Shown one piece after another: positions 1 through 8,876 of a DNA stretch of 64,000 nt. Under the pieces are notes generated by a model. It had not been told where the DNA came from. It ran no database searches and saw only the letters and a list, made by a program, of their open reading frames with translations. The stretch is from Variovorax paradoxus (lineage in GTDB: Bacteria > Pseudomonadota > Gammaproteobacteria > Burkholderiales > Burkholderiaceae_C). The stretch's first letter is position 1. Each line of letters begins with the position of its first letter. The stretch spans positions 62,001 through 126,000 of the forward strand of contig NZ_LR743508.1 of the NCBI RefSeq assembly GCF_902712855.1. The letters are read 5' to 3'. The translations under genes were made by a program, and so were the position numbers.

Positions 1-89
1 GGTTCTTGCGGTGCGCCCTACGATGCGGCATCGGCAGCCGCATCCGGCGGGGCCTGAGACCACGAGAAACCAGCCAGGAGAACCGCCCC

Positions 90-1994
90 ATGTCATCACC
101 CGAAGTCGTCATGCCGGAGCAGTTGCTGAGTGCGCTCGATGTCCAGAGCCACATGCCGATCGCACGCATCGGCGAGGCGCTGACTTCGCTGGGCATGGTG
201 ACCGACGAGCAGCTGCGCGCAGGCCTGGTCCAGCAGCAGCGCGATCCGGGCGTGCCGTTGGGCGAGACGCTGGTGCGCATGGGCGTGGTGAGCCAGGGGC
301 AGCTGCAGACGGCGCTGGTGCGCAAGATGGGCTACCCGCTCGTCAACCTGCACCTGTTCCCGGCGGCGGCCGACGCGCTGCGCAAGATCAGCCACAGCGT
401 GGCGCGGCGCCTGCAGGTCATGCCGCTGATGGTGCACGAAGGCCGGCTCATCCTCGCGATCGACGACCCGACCAGCCGGCACTCGGCGCTCGACGAGGTG
501 GAGTTCATCGCGCAGATGAAGGTGGTGCCGGTGGTCGGGCAGAGCCTGGACCTCGACAGCGTGCTCAACGCCGCGTACGAGAAGATCGGCGAGCCCGCGG
601 TGGGCTCGGCCGGCGCCTTCGCCGCCAACCTCGACCCGAGCCGCCCGCTCGAGTTCGACATGGCGGGCACCACCGAGCTGCTGCAGACGCTGGAGCGTGA
701 AGGTCCCGCTTCGGCGCCGCCGGCCGAGGCGCCGATCGAGCAGTCGGACAACTCGCTGGTGCGCATGATCAACAGCATGATCCTGGAGGCGCATCGCGAG
801 GGCGCGTCGGACATCCACATCGAGAGCTATCCCGGGCAGGAGAAGACCCGCATCCGCTTTCGCCGCGACGGCCTGCTCTACACCTACCTCGAGCTGCCGC
901 CGAGCTACCGCAACGCGATCGTCGCGCGCGTGAAGATCATGTGCGACCTGGACATCAGCGAGAAGCGCAACCCGCAGGACGGCAAGATCAACTTCGCCAA
1001 GTACTCGCCGCAGCATCGCATCGAGTTGCGCGTGGCGACCATCCCGACCAACAACGGCCTGGAAGACGTGGTGATGCGGATACTGGCCTCGGCCAAGCCG
1101 ATTCCCATGAGCCAGCTCGGCCTGTCGCCGGACAACCTCGCACAGCTGACCAAAGCTGTCGAGCGGCCCTACGGCATGGTGCTGTGCGTGGGCCCCACCG
1201 GCTCGGGCAAGACCACCACGCTGCACTCGGCGCTGATGCACATCAACACGCCCGAGCGCAAGATCTGGACCGCCGAGGACCCGGTCGAGATCACGCAGAC
1301 CGGGCTGCGGCAGGTGCAGGTCAATCCGCGCATCGACTGGACCTTCGCCAAGGCGCTGCGGGCCTTCGTGCGCGCCGACCCGGACGTGATCATGGTCGGC
1401 GAGATCCGCGACGGCGAAACCGCCAGGACCGCCATCGAGGCCTCGCTGACCGGCCACCTCGTGCTCTCGACCCTGCACACCAACAGCGCACCCGAAACCG
1501 TCACGCGCCTGCTCGACATGGGCATGGACCCCTTCAACTTCGCCGATTCGCTGCTCGCGGTTCTCGCGCAGCGGCTGGTGCGCCGCCTGTGCAGCCGCTG
1601 CATCACCAGCAGCCCGGCCAGCGCCGAGGCGGTCGAGGAATTGCTGGACGACTACATGCACGCGTTCGGCGCGGATGCGCAGAACACCGCCCGGCGCGAG
1701 GCGGTCCGCAGCGACTGGCTGCACCGCTTCGGCCGCGACGGCCAGCTGCACCGCTACACCAGCGCCGGCTGCAAGCACTGCAAGGACACGGGCTTCAAGG
1801 GACGCGCAGGCATCCACGAGCTCATGACCATGTCGAAGACGCTGCGCCGCCTCGTGCAGACCGGCGCGCGCGCCGAGGAACTGCAGCAGGCCGCGCTGCA
1901 CGAAGGCATGCGCACGCTGCGGCAGGACGGCATCGAGAAAGTGCTGGCCGGCCACACCACCATCGAGGAAGTGCGCGCCACCAGCAACGTGTAG
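90..1994 (+). CDS. GspE/PilB-family secretion ATPase
   Basis: Cytoplasmic hexameric ATPase of the type II secretion/type IV pilus class, which powers pseudopilus or pilus assembly at the inner membrane. The start at 90 (634 aa) follows an AGGAG-like site; the longer upstream frame has no such site. An MshEN-like N-terminal domain covers about residues 20-160. Walker A GPTGSGKT is at 368-375, the Asp box AEDPVE at 395-400, Walker B with VGEIRD near 433-441, and the His box GHLVLSTLHTN at 455-465. A four-cysteine zinc site is formed by CSRC (501-504) and CKHC (561-564). No other secretion or pilus gene is visible in the window, so the partner system is unknown. Converges on the next gene with a 10-base gap. 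Confidence 0.93.
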   Translation: MSSPEVVMPEQLLSALDVQSHMPIARIGEALTSLGMVTDEQLRAGLVQQQRDPGVPLGETLVRMGVVSQGQLQTALVRKMGYPLVNLHLFPAAADALRKISHSVARRLQVMPLMVHEGRLILAIDDPTSRHSALDEVEFIAQMKVVPVVGQSLDLDSVLNAAYEKIGEPAVGSAGAFAANLDPSRPLEFDMAGTTELLQTLEREGPASAPPAEAPIEQSDNSLVRMINSMILEAHREGASDIHIESYPGQEKTRIRFRRDGLLYTYLELPPSYRNAIVARVKIMCDLDISEKRNPQDGKINFAKYSPQHRIELRVATIPTNNGLEDVVMRILASAKPIPMSQLGLSPDNLAQLTKAVERPYGMVLCVGPTGSGKTTTLHSALMHINTPERKIWTAEDPVEITQTGLRQVQVNPRIDWTFAKALRAFVRADPDVIMVGEIRDGETARTAIEASLTGHLVLSTLHTNSAPETVTRLLDMGMDPFNFADSLLAVLAQRLVRRLCSRCITSSPASAEAVEELLDDYMHAFGADAQNTARREAVRSDWLHRFGRDGQLHRYTSAGCKHCKDTGFKGRAGIHELMTMSKTLRRLVQTGARAEELQQAALHEGMRTLRQDGIEKVLAGHTTIEEVRATSNV

Positions 1995-2004
1995 AAGGCG
2001 GGCC

Positions 2005-3681
2005 CTACAGCTCGTTGACCGGGATGAACGGTGCGATCAGCCGAAGCCTGAAGCGCTGCCACGCCGTCGTCTCGGGCGGCACGTCGTAGGCCGTTTCCTT
2101 GCCGTCGCCGTCCTGCTCGACCCATTCGACGCCGCGTCCGCTGGCGTCGAGCCGCAGCCGGTACGAACTGCCCGCGTCGGCGAAGCCCTCGAGCTGCTGC
2201 GCCATCTCCGCGCTGTCGATGATCAGGCCCAGCTCGGTGTTGAGGCGCGCGGAACGCGGGTCGAGGTTCATCGAGCCGAGGAACACCTGCTTGCGGTCGA
2301 CGATGCCGTTCTTCATGTGCAGCGCGCCCGTGCGGTGGCCGAAGATGCCGAGCTTGCCCCGCTTCACGCTCAGCGTGGGGCTCAGCTCGTAGATGGACAC
2401 GCCGGCCTTCAGCAGCTCGTGGATGTGCGGCCAGTAGCCGACGTACACCCAAGGCTCGTCGGTGGACGCCAGGGAGTTGGTGAGGATCTTGATGTTCACG
2501 CCCAGCGCCTGCGCCTCGGCCAGGTTCGCCACCGTGGCATCGCTGGGCACGAAATACGGCGACACCATCTTGATCTCGTGGCGCGCGGTGCGGAACCACT
2601 GGATCACGCCCTCGGTCACCGTGCCCTTGAGCGAATGCTCGCGCTCGTTCACGCCGAGCGTCTTGGAGAGCGGGTCGTACAGCACCCGTGCATCGGCCCA
2701 CAGCAGCGGGCTGAGCTCGCGCGCGGCCAGCTCGAACGGCAGGTTCATCATCGGCACGAGGTCGAGCGGCAGCTCGGCCGGCTCGCCCGCGGCGGGGTTG
2801 CGGATCCTGCCGTCGGGCGGAATGAGCGGCGCCTGCGGCGGCGTGGCGCTGGCGACGAGCGCGTCGAACCTCTGCTGCAGCTGCGCCGTGTCGAGCCGGC
2901 TGCGCGCGATGCGACCCACCGGGTAGACCACCTCGCTGTTCCAGTAGTGGTCGAACTCGCCCGACAGGTCACGCACCACCGGGCCGGCCGCGAACACGTC
3001 CATGTCGACGAAGTTGCTGCCCGCGGCATTCATCACGTACTCGTCGGCCATGTTGCGCCCGCCCGCGACCGCGGCCGCGTTGTCGGCCACGAACAGCTTG
3101 TTGTGCATGCGCCGGTTGACGCGGGCGAAGTCGAGGCCCGAGCCGATGAAGCGCGTCACGTCGCTGCCGCGCCCTGCCGGAAAGGGATTGAACAGGCGCA
3201 CCTCCACGTTCGGATAGCTGGCGAGCGCCAGCAGCAGGTCGTCCTCGCCGGTGGTGTAGAGGTCGTCGACGAGCAGACGCACGCGCACGCCGCGCAGGGC
3301 CGCGTCGCGCAGCTCGCCCATCAGCGCGCGGCCGGTGTTGTCGCCGGCCAGCAGGTAGTACTGCACGTCGAGGCTGCGCGTGGCGAGGCGGGCCAGCGCC
3401 ATGCGGGTGGCGAACGAGGTCGGACCGTAGGGCAGCAGGCGAAAGCCGGAGCGCGAGTCCTGCGCCTGCGGCGGCAGGACCTTGCGCGCGATCGCGTCGA
3501 TCGGCGTGCCCGCGTGGTCGGCGATGGCGTTGGTGGGCGGCTCGGGCACCGGTGCCGGCAGGCTCGCGCATGCGGTCATGAGCAGCGACAGCAACAAGGC
3601 CAGCACGGCGAGCAGCGGGCGCGGCAGCAGCCTGGCGCATTGGCCAGAGCCTGTTGCCGCATTGCATCCAGTCGTCATCAT
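2005..3681 (-). CDS. Phospholipase D-like lipoprotein (cardiolipin synthase-type)
   Basis: Probable membrane-anchored phosphatidyltransferase or phospholipase of the two-HKD superfamily. The start at 3681 (558 aa) is chosen because a GAGG ribosome site precedes tandem ATG codons and the protein then opens with a lipoprotein signal ending in the lipobox LMTAC (Cys38). The first HKD motif is at H193-K195-D200 and the second at H455-K457-D462, each followed by the expected glycine/asparagine residues (GGRN and GSMNLDPRS), so both half-sites look intact. Cardiolipin synthase-like or general phosphodiesterase activity cannot be separated from sequence alone. It is divergent from the glycosidase gene, with about 180 bases between the starts. 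Confidence 0.9.
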   Translation of the reverse strand: MMTTGCNAATGSGQCARLLPRPLLAVLALLLSLLMTACASLPAPVPEPPTNAIADHAGTPIDAIARKVLPPQAQDSRSGFRLLPYGPTSFATRMALARLATRSLDVQYYLLAGDNTGRALMGELRDAALRGVRVRLLVDDLYTTGEDDLLLALASYPNVEVRLFNPFPAGRGSDVTRFIGSGLDFARVNRRMHNKLFVADNAAAVAGGRNMADEYVMNAAGSNFVDMDVFAAGPVVRDLSGEFDHYWNSEVVYPVGRIARSRLDTAQLQQRFDALVASATPPQAPLIPPDGRIRNPAAGEPAELPLDLVPMMNLPFELAARELSPLLWADARVLYDPLSKTLGVNEREHSLKGTVTEGVIQWFRTARHEIKMVSPYFVPSDATVANLAEAQALGVNIKILTNSLASTDEPWVYVGYWPHIHELLKAGVSIYELSPTLSVKRGKLGIFGHRTGALHMKNGIVDRKQVFLGSMNLDPRSARLNTELGLIIDSAEMAQQLEGFADAGSSYRLRLDASGRGVEWVEQDGDGKETAYDVPPETTAWQRFRLRLIAPFIPVNEL

Positions 3682-3864
3682 TTCCTCAACTCTTCGCACG
3701 ATTGCCTCGCGTCCCGTCGAGCGACGCGCCGGCCGGGAGTATGACGCTGCGGGCTTGCAGGCGCAGCCTGCGCGGGCTGCGAGGCATGCGTCTGACAATC
3801 TGATACCTGATGCGCCACAGGGAAAATGGCCCTGCGGCACTTACGGCGCGACGATAGACGATCC

Positions 3865-5061
3865 ATGAAGAAACCTGACGCCCCACTCGACACCCCAGCG
3901 CTCGCACTGATCGACACCTGCACCCGGGCCTCGCTCGCATTGCTCGAAAGCAATCTCACGCCGCACGGCATCCTGGCCGCCAGCCGCACCGAGGCGGCCG
4001 TGGCACGGCGCTACACGCGCATCTTCGGCCGCGACGCCGCCATCTGCGTGATGGCCATGTGCGGCAGCGGCGTCCCCGCGCTCGAACGGGGCGCCGTGGC
4101 CAGCCTCGACGCGCTCGCCGCGCAGCAGGCGGCCAACGGCCAGATTCCCAAGTACGTCGACCCCGAGGGGCAGGACGCCGACTTCTGGTATCTCGGCTGC
4201 ATCGACGCCACCCTGTGGTGGCTGATCGCGGTGGACCATGTGCGCCGCCACGGCAAGGTCGGCGCCACGCACTGGCAGGACAAGGCCGAGTTGGCGATCC
4301 AGTGGCTGCTGGCGCAGGAGCACCAGCACTTCCGCCTGCTGCAGCAGAACGAAGCCAGCGACTGGGCCGACATCATGCCGCGCTCGGGCTACGTGCTCTA
4401 CACCAACGCGCTCTGGTTCGACGTGAAGCGCCGCTTCGCCATCGCGCACGCCGAAGAGACGCAGCACCACTTCAACCACTTGTTCAACCCGTTCCAGCGC
4501 GACCTGCCCGAATACCACCGCGCGCGCCTGCTGCGCCACTATGCGCGCCGCGGCCGCCGGGACCCGGGGCTGTACCTGAGCTTCGTCAACCTCGCGGTGG
4601 TGGGCGACGAGGGCGATGTGTTCGGCAACGTGCTGGCCATCCAGGGCGGATTGGCCGACCCCGAGATGGCCAGCCGCATCGTGCAGACCGTGAACGAGGC
4701 GCGCGCCTGCGACCCCTACCCGGTGCGCGTGGTGCTGCACCCGCTGTCGCAGCAGCATCCGCTGTGGCGCGCGTACATGGGACGCCACCAGCAGAACATC
4801 GTGCACCAGTACCACAACGGCGGCATCTGGCCGTTCGTCGGCGGCTTCTGGGTGATGGCGCTCGCGCGGCTCGGCCTGCATGCGCAGGGATGGTCGGAGC
4901 TCGCGCGGCTGGCGCAGGCGAACGCACTGGACGACTGGCGCTTCACCGAGTGGTTCCACGGGCGCACGCTCGCGCCGATGGGCATGGCCGGGCAGAGCTG
5001 GAACGCGGCGACCTTCCTTCTCGCGAGGCGGGCGCTGGAAGGGGGCAGCGCGGCCTGGTGA
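3865..5061 (+). CDS. GH100-like (neutral invertase type) glycoside hydrolase
   Basis: A 398-aa protein resembling GH100 neutral/alkaline invertases and the related amylo-alpha-1,6-glucosidase (alpha/alpha)6-barrel proteins. Visible signatures are a FGRDA segment near residue 49, the aromatic IDATLWWLIAVDH segment near 110, RSGYVLYTNALW near 170, NGGIWPFVGGFW near 315 and a closing GMAGQSWNAATFLLA. These correspond to the barrel segments NGG-WP and the final trp-serine helix of GH100. No signal peptide is visible, so the protein should be cytosolic and probably acts on sucrose or a small glucoside. The start is the ATG at 3865; the longer frame starts inside the divergent promoter region. Substrate is inferred, not shown. 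Confidence 0.72.
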   Translation: MKKPDAPLDTPALALIDTCTRASLALLESNLTPHGILAASRTEAAVARRYTRIFGRDAAICVMAMCGSGVPALERGAVASLDALAAQQAANGQIPKYVDPEGQDADFWYLGCIDATLWWLIAVDHVRRHGKVGATHWQDKAELAIQWLLAQEHQHFRLLQQNEASDWADIMPRSGYVLYTNALWFDVKRRFAIAHAEETQHHFNHLFNPFQRDLPEYHRARLLRHYARRGRRDPGLYLSFVNLAVVGDEGDVFGNVLAIQGGLADPEMASRIVQTVNEARACDPYPVRVVLHPLSQQHPLWRAYMGRHQQNIVHQYHNGGIWPFVGGFWVMALARLGLHAQGWSELARLAQANALDDWRFTEWFHGRTLAPMGMAGQSWNAATFLLARRALEGGSAAW

Positions 5062-5098
5062 CGTGCCGGCCCGCCACGCGGCCGGCGCCCGCGCCCCG

Positions 5099-6016
5099 TC
5101 AGGCCGGCAGCAACCTCTTGTGCTCCGCAATCCCTGAGGCCACCTCGTTCTTGAAGAATGCGTAGCAGTACCAGCGGTACGAGTCGGTGTTGTAGACCGT
5201 CGCGTTCTTGTGGTGCTCGGCCAGCCGCGTGGTCTGCTTCGAACCGATGAAATGCCCGCCGGCGGCCATCATGGGGCCGTGGGTGTTGTTGCTCGAGCAT
5301 TGCGGAATGTTGGCGTCCGCATACGGGGTGAAATGGGCGCCATCCAGCAACAGCCTGTGGCAAGTGCCGCAGACGTCGGCGAGCCCGAGGTTGTGACCGA
5401 CTTCGTGCACCAGCACGCCGGCGTGGAAATGTCCAAGCGCCCCGCGTGGAAACCCGGGGCCGATCGCCATCAGGTAGCCGCCCCGCCCGCCTTTCAGTGC
5501 AGCGGCATCGCCGGCCTCGTAGCTCTTGTAGATCATCCAGCTTTCACTGGCGAGGTCGGCAATCATCTGGTCGATCTTGGTGCGCACGTAGGCCGAGCGC
5601 GAAGCGAAACCAGACTCGGCATTGGCATTGCCGCGGGCCAGTCCGGCCTTGCGGGTCGTGCTCATGCCGTGCCACGCACGCGAGCCGAAGGCCGCTTCGA
5701 AATTCGTCTTGCCCGGCCACGTGTGGAGGCCGACATGGCGCCGCGCCTCCGCCAGCATCCTCGCGGCGAGGTCGAGGCAGGCGCCGAACTCGTTGACCCT
5801 CGGCTGGTCGAATCCGAAAAACCGGATATGGCGGTGATTGCCGACGGTGGGTTTCAGCACCACCTCGGCGACGATCCGCTCGCACTCCGCGACGGGCCGG
5901 TTCTCGGACAGGTTGCGCTTCGAACCGTCGGGTGCGGTGCGCACGCCGTTGCTCACCTTGTCGGCCTGCAACTTGATCGGAAACTGCTCGCGGACGTATT
6001 CGAAGAGACTGGGCAT
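5099..6016 (-). CDS. M35-like (aspzincin-type) zinc metallopeptidase
   Basis: A 305-aa protein with a zinc-binding HEVGHNLGL sequence (H204, E205, H208) and, near the C-terminus, a YNTDSYRWYCYAF segment resembling the NADSYEYFA segment of M35 aspzincin and lysine-specific metalloendopeptidases. A CGTCHRLLLDG segment follows the HExxH helix and could supply the third (Asp) ligand, but I cannot fix which residue binds zinc. Two nearby CxxC-like pairs suggest disulfides, yet no clear signal peptide is present. The start is uncertain: the ATG at 6016 has an AAGGTGG ahead of it, while an in-frame ATG at 6079 lacks a ribosome site. It overlaps no neighbour; a cyclase gene lies upstream on the same strand. 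Confidence 0.7.
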   Translation of the reverse strand: MPSLFEYVREQFPIKLQADKVSNGVRTAPDGSKRNLSENRPVAECERIVAEVVLKPTVGNHRHIRFFGFDQPRVNEFGACLDLAARMLAEARRHVGLHTWPGKTNFEAAFGSRAWHGMSTTRKAGLARGNANAESGFASRSAYVRTKIDQMIADLASESWMIYKSYEAGDAAALKGGRGGYLMAIGPGFPRGALGHFHAGVLVHEVGHNLGLADVCGTCHRLLLDGAHFTPYADANIPQCSSNNTHGPMMAAGGHFIGSKQTTRLAEHHKNATVYNTDSYRWYCYAFFKNEVASGIAEHKRLLPA

Positions 6017-6115
6017 GCGCGCCACCTTGAAACCGGGGGAGCGCGAGTCTCGCACCGATGAAAACTTTCGACCTCCCATGAACGGGCCATGCCGCGCACC
6101 TGCGCGGCATCCGCA

Positions 6116-7357
6116 TCAGGCGGACACGACGAGATCCTCGAAGGCCAACGGCTGCTCGCGCCACACCGCCACGCGGTTGCGCCCTTGCCGCTTGGCTTCG
6201 TACAGCGCCTGATCGGCGCGCATGTAGAGCAGCTCTGGCGAGACCTGCGCCGTCGCTCCCGAATGCGCGCCCCGTTCGGCGGGCCCCGCATTCGCAGGGC
6301 CGGGCTCGAACATGGCGAGCCCCAGCGACACCGTGAGCGCGAACGGCCGCCCGCCCGGCAGCTGCGCCGGGTTCTCGGCCACCGCGCGGCAGAGCGCATC
6401 GGCCACGTGCTGCGCGCCGGCCAGGTCGGTGGACGGCAGCAGCACCGCGAATTCCTCGCCGCCCAGCCGCGCGAACACGTCGGCCGAGCGCAACCTGCCC
6501 TGCACCCGCCTGGCGAATGCCTGCAGCACGAGGTCGCCGCTGCGGTGGCCATGCAGGTCGTTGACCTGCTTGAAATGGTCCAGGTCGAGCAGCAGCAGCG
6601 CCAATGGTTCCGCGCTGCGCCGGCTGCGCGCGACCTCGTGGCTGAACAGCGGATCGAAGCTGCGCCGGTTCAGGCATCCCGTCAGCGCGTCGTGGCTGGC
6701 GAGGAACTCCATGTTCTTCGCCGTGCGCTCCAGGCTCGCCATCACGAAGCCCACGCCGCTGCCCAGCAGCGCGAGGAAAGCCAGCAGCACGACGATGCCT
6801 TGCCCCAGGCTCGACTGGAAGAAGTTCAGGTACTGGTCCGGCACCAGGCCGGCCTGCAACGCGCGCAGCGCATGGGCGACGCTCAGCATCAGCATGGTCA
6901 GCGCCACGGCGCGCATGGTGCTCTCCGCATGCCATGCGTGGCGGAACACATGCAGCGACAACGCGCCGGACAGCAGCATCAGCACGACCGAGAAGATCAT
7001 GGAGCGCACGCTCATCGGCCAGGCCAGCAGCACCGGCGTGGCCAGTGCGCTGGCAACCACCAGTGCGGTGATCCATCGGGGCACCGGTCCCTTGCCCACG
7101 AGCAGGTAGACCGCCTGCGTGAAGTACAGCATGCCGCACAGGACGAGCGGGTTGCCGACCACGATCGACAGCCACTCGGGCAGCACCAGCCGCGACAACA
7201 GCCCCACCATGCCCGCCAGCAGGAACACGCAACCCTTGGTCCAGAGCGCCAGCGCACGGTCGGCCGCGAGGCGGCGGCGCACAAGCACCAGTTGCCACGC
7301 GAACAGCAGGTAACCCAACCCCAGCGGCAGCATGAGCGAGGGGACGTCGAGGTGCAT
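6116..7357 (-). CDS. Membrane diguanylate cyclase (GGDEF)
   Basis: Makes the second messenger cyclic di-GMP from two GTP. The N-terminal 205 residues form about six hydrophobic membrane segments with short loops, so the sensory part is an integral membrane domain rather than PAS or CHASE. The catalytic domain begins near residue 215 (SHDALTGCLNRR) and carries an intact GGEEF at 299-303. The inhibitory site RSAD at 290-293 lies exactly five residues upstream, so product feedback is expected. No EAL or HD-GYP domain is attached. It is divergent from a DUF1801 gene, with a 200-base intergenic region, and its own signal is unknown. Confidence 0.92.
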   Translation of the reverse strand: MHLDVPSLMLPLGLGYLLFAWQLVLVRRRLAADRALALWTKGCVFLLAGMVGLLSRLVLPEWLSIVVGNPLVLCGMLYFTQAVYLLVGKGPVPRWITALVVASALATPVLLAWPMSVRSMIFSVVLMLLSGALSLHVFRHAWHAESTMRAVALTMLMLSVAHALRALQAGLVPDQYLNFFQSSLGQGIVVLLAFLALLGSGVGFVMASLERTAKNMEFLASHDALTGCLNRRSFDPLFSHEVARSRRSAEPLALLLLDLDHFKQVNDLHGHRSGDLVLQAFARRVQGRLRSADVFARLGGEEFAVLLPSTDLAGAQHVADALCRAVAENPAQLPGGRPFALTVSLGLAMFEPGPANAGPAERGAHSGATAQVSPELLYMRADQALYEAKRQGRNRVAVWREQPLAFEDLVVSA

Positions 7358-7560
7358 GGAGATGCGGCCGCGCGCAGCGCGGCAGAAGCAGGAGGAGCGC
7401 AGGAAGCGGGAGGCCGCATTCTAGGCAAGGCCCTGCGCTGCACCGATGCCGCCGGCGACGCGGCCTGCAAGGCGCCGCGCCTTGCGACGACGCCGCGGTC
7501 CGCCGTAACATCGCCCGGCGCCGCACGGCACCGGCCTGCGCGATCCCAAGGACTGACAAG

Positions 7561-8025
7561 ATGAAAAAAGCAGAGGCGAAGGCTCCGGGCGAAGCGTTGC
7601 CGGCATCCGAACTCATCACCGAAAAGATTGCCGGGCTTGCCGACTGGCGCGGCGCCACGCTGGCCCGGATGCGCAAGCTCATCCACCAGGCCGACGCCGA
7701 AGTGGTCGAGGAATGGAAATGGATGGGCACGCCCGTCTGGTCGCACGACGGGATCATCTGCACCGGAGAGTCCTACAAGAGCGCGGTGAAACTCACCTTC
7801 GCGAAAGGTGCGTCGCTGAAGGACCCGGCCGGGCTGTTCAATGCGAGCCTCGACGGCAACATGCGCCGCGCTATCGACATCCACGAAGGCGAGGAAGTGG
7901 ACGCTGCCGCGTTCGAGGCGCTGATACGCGAAGCGGTCGCGTTCAACGGCGCGAGCAGGCAGGCGAAGGCGAAACCTGCAAAGCCTGCAAAGCCTGCAAA
8001 GCCTGCAAAGAAGACGAACGCCTGA
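7561..8025 (+). CDS. DUF1801 (YdhG-like) protein with AKP-repeat tail
   Basis: A 154-aa cytosolic protein of the DUF1801 family, recognised by WKWMGTPVWSHDGIICTGESYKSAVKLTF and the later ASLDGNMRRAIDIHEGE segment. Function is unknown; relatives are sometimes compared with iron-chaperone frataxin-like folds. The last 20 residues are a low-complexity lysine/proline/alanine tail made of repeated AKP triplets encoded by a 9-base tandem repeat. That basic tail is unusual for the family and could bind nucleic acid or simply be slippage-prone. It converges on a second DUF1801 gene 12 bases away, which suggests a local pair of paralogues facing each other. Confidence 0.85.
   Translation: MKKAEAKAPGEALPASELITEKIAGLADWRGATLARMRKLIHQADAEVVEEWKWMGTPVWSHDGIICTGESYKSAVKLTFAKGASLKDPAGLFNASLDGNMRRAIDIHEGEEVDAAAFEALIREAVAFNGASRQAKAKPAKPAKPAKPAKKTNA
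7975..8010 (+). repeat. 9-bp tandem repeat in DUF1801 tail
   Basis: Four in-frame copies of CCTGCAAAG encode repeated Pro-Ala-Lys. The copies look identical, so copy number could vary by slippage without breaking the reading frame. Confidence 0.9.
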
Positions 8026-8037
8026 AGCCGCGCCGGG

Positions 8038-8412
8038 CTACCAGAAGGCGTCGTCGTCGCGTGCGAGCACGGCCTGCAGGCGCTGCTCGGCGATCCTGCA
8101 GATCAGTGCCTCCGGCAACTCCGCGGTGTAGGGCACATGCAGCATGCCCTTGGTGGTCTTGTGCTTCTGCAGTTCTTCGCGGAACGGATCCAGCCCGGCT
8201 TCGGTGGGCGTGAAGTTCAGGTGCGCCTTGTGCGCCGAGAAGGCGAACAGGAAACGGGGCTCCACGAAGAACGGCGTGCCCCACTTGATCGCTTCCTCGG
8301 CGTCCGGCGCCACGCGCTTCAGCAGTGCGTGAAGCCGGCGCAGATGCGGCCGGCCTTCGGCCGGGGCGGCCTCGATGTATTCGGCGATCGTCGTCGGGCT
8401 CTTGCTTGCCAT
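8038..8412 (-). CDS. DUF1801 family protein
   Basis: A 124-aa second DUF1801 protein, identified by EEAIKWGTPFFVEPRFLFAFSAHKAHLNFTP and the C-terminal KTTKGMLHVPYTAELP segment. The start at 8412 follows AGAGGTGA at good spacing; the much longer open frame to 9024 crosses two neighbouring genes and is rejected. It lies 26 bases downstream of the small membrane protein gene and is probably the last gene of the leftward cluster that begins with the CNNM gene, though a separate promoter is possible. Function unknown. Confidence 0.85.
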   Translation of the reverse strand: MASKSPTTIAEYIEAAPAEGRPHLRRLHALLKRVAPDAEEAIKWGTPFFVEPRFLFAFSAHKAHLNFTPTEAGLDPFREELQKHKTTKGMLHVPYTAELPEALICRIAEQRLQAVLARDDDAFW

Positions 8413-8438
8413 CTCGTTCACCTCTATGCAACGCGCGG

Positions 8439-8876
8439 TCAGAGCGCAGACCAGACCTGCACCAGACCCACGAGATGCACCACGCCGTACACCAGGCAGA
8501 TCAGCGAACTCCAGACCCAGAAGGCGTCGAGCCGGCGGCGGTCGAACACGAACATCGCAAGCGCCGCAAGCCCGCGCACCAGGTACACGGCGGTGATCGC
8601 AGGCAGCGCCCACGACAGCAGCGGCAGCGGCTGCAGCACACCGGCACCCGACAGCGCATAGGCGGCCCACAGGCCGAGCACGCAGGCAATGAGCAGCGTG
8701 ACCACCGGCGGATAGAGATGCCCCGCCGCCGCACCCGATGCCATGCGCTCGCCGGCGCCGAAGAAGCGATACCACGCCGGTCCGCCGAAGATGATGCAGA
8801 CGTGCAGCAGCGCCGCGATGGCACTGAGCGCTGCACCGATGACCAGGGGAACGTTGTACGGCACGAGGTCTTTCAA
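8439..8876 (-). CDS. Four-helix membrane protein, TTG start coupled to PurA-like gene
   Basis: A 145-aa protein with four hydrophobic segments (about residues 8-30, 55-78, 85-107 and 118-140) and a short basic loop FDRRRLDAFW before the last helix. I do not recognise a family with a known role. The only start in frame at the right place is TTG at 8876. It shares the four bases TTGA with the stop codon of the upstream PurA-like gene, which indicates translational coupling and suggests the two products are made together. An operon role as a membrane partner of that cluster is an inference. Confidence 0.78.
   Translation of the reverse strand: MKDLVPYNVPLVIGAALSAIAALLHVCIIFGGPAWYRFFGAGERMASGAAAGHLYPPVVTLLIACVLGLWAAYALSGAGVLQPLPLLSWALPAITAVYLVRGLAALAMFVFDRRRLDAFWVWSSLICLVYGVVHLVGLVQVWSAL

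Noticed and set aside
96..1955. Very long open frame antisense to the secretion ATPase gene
   Set aside because: High G+C makes antisense frames open; the ATPase has full motifs and the antisense product has no recognisable domain. The same applies to long antisense frames over the rhlE, pseudokinase and M20 genes.
5544..7763. A 739-codon minus-strand frame across the cyclase and peptidase genes
   Set aside because: It crosses two well-supported genes in another frame, with composition typical of a frame shadow.
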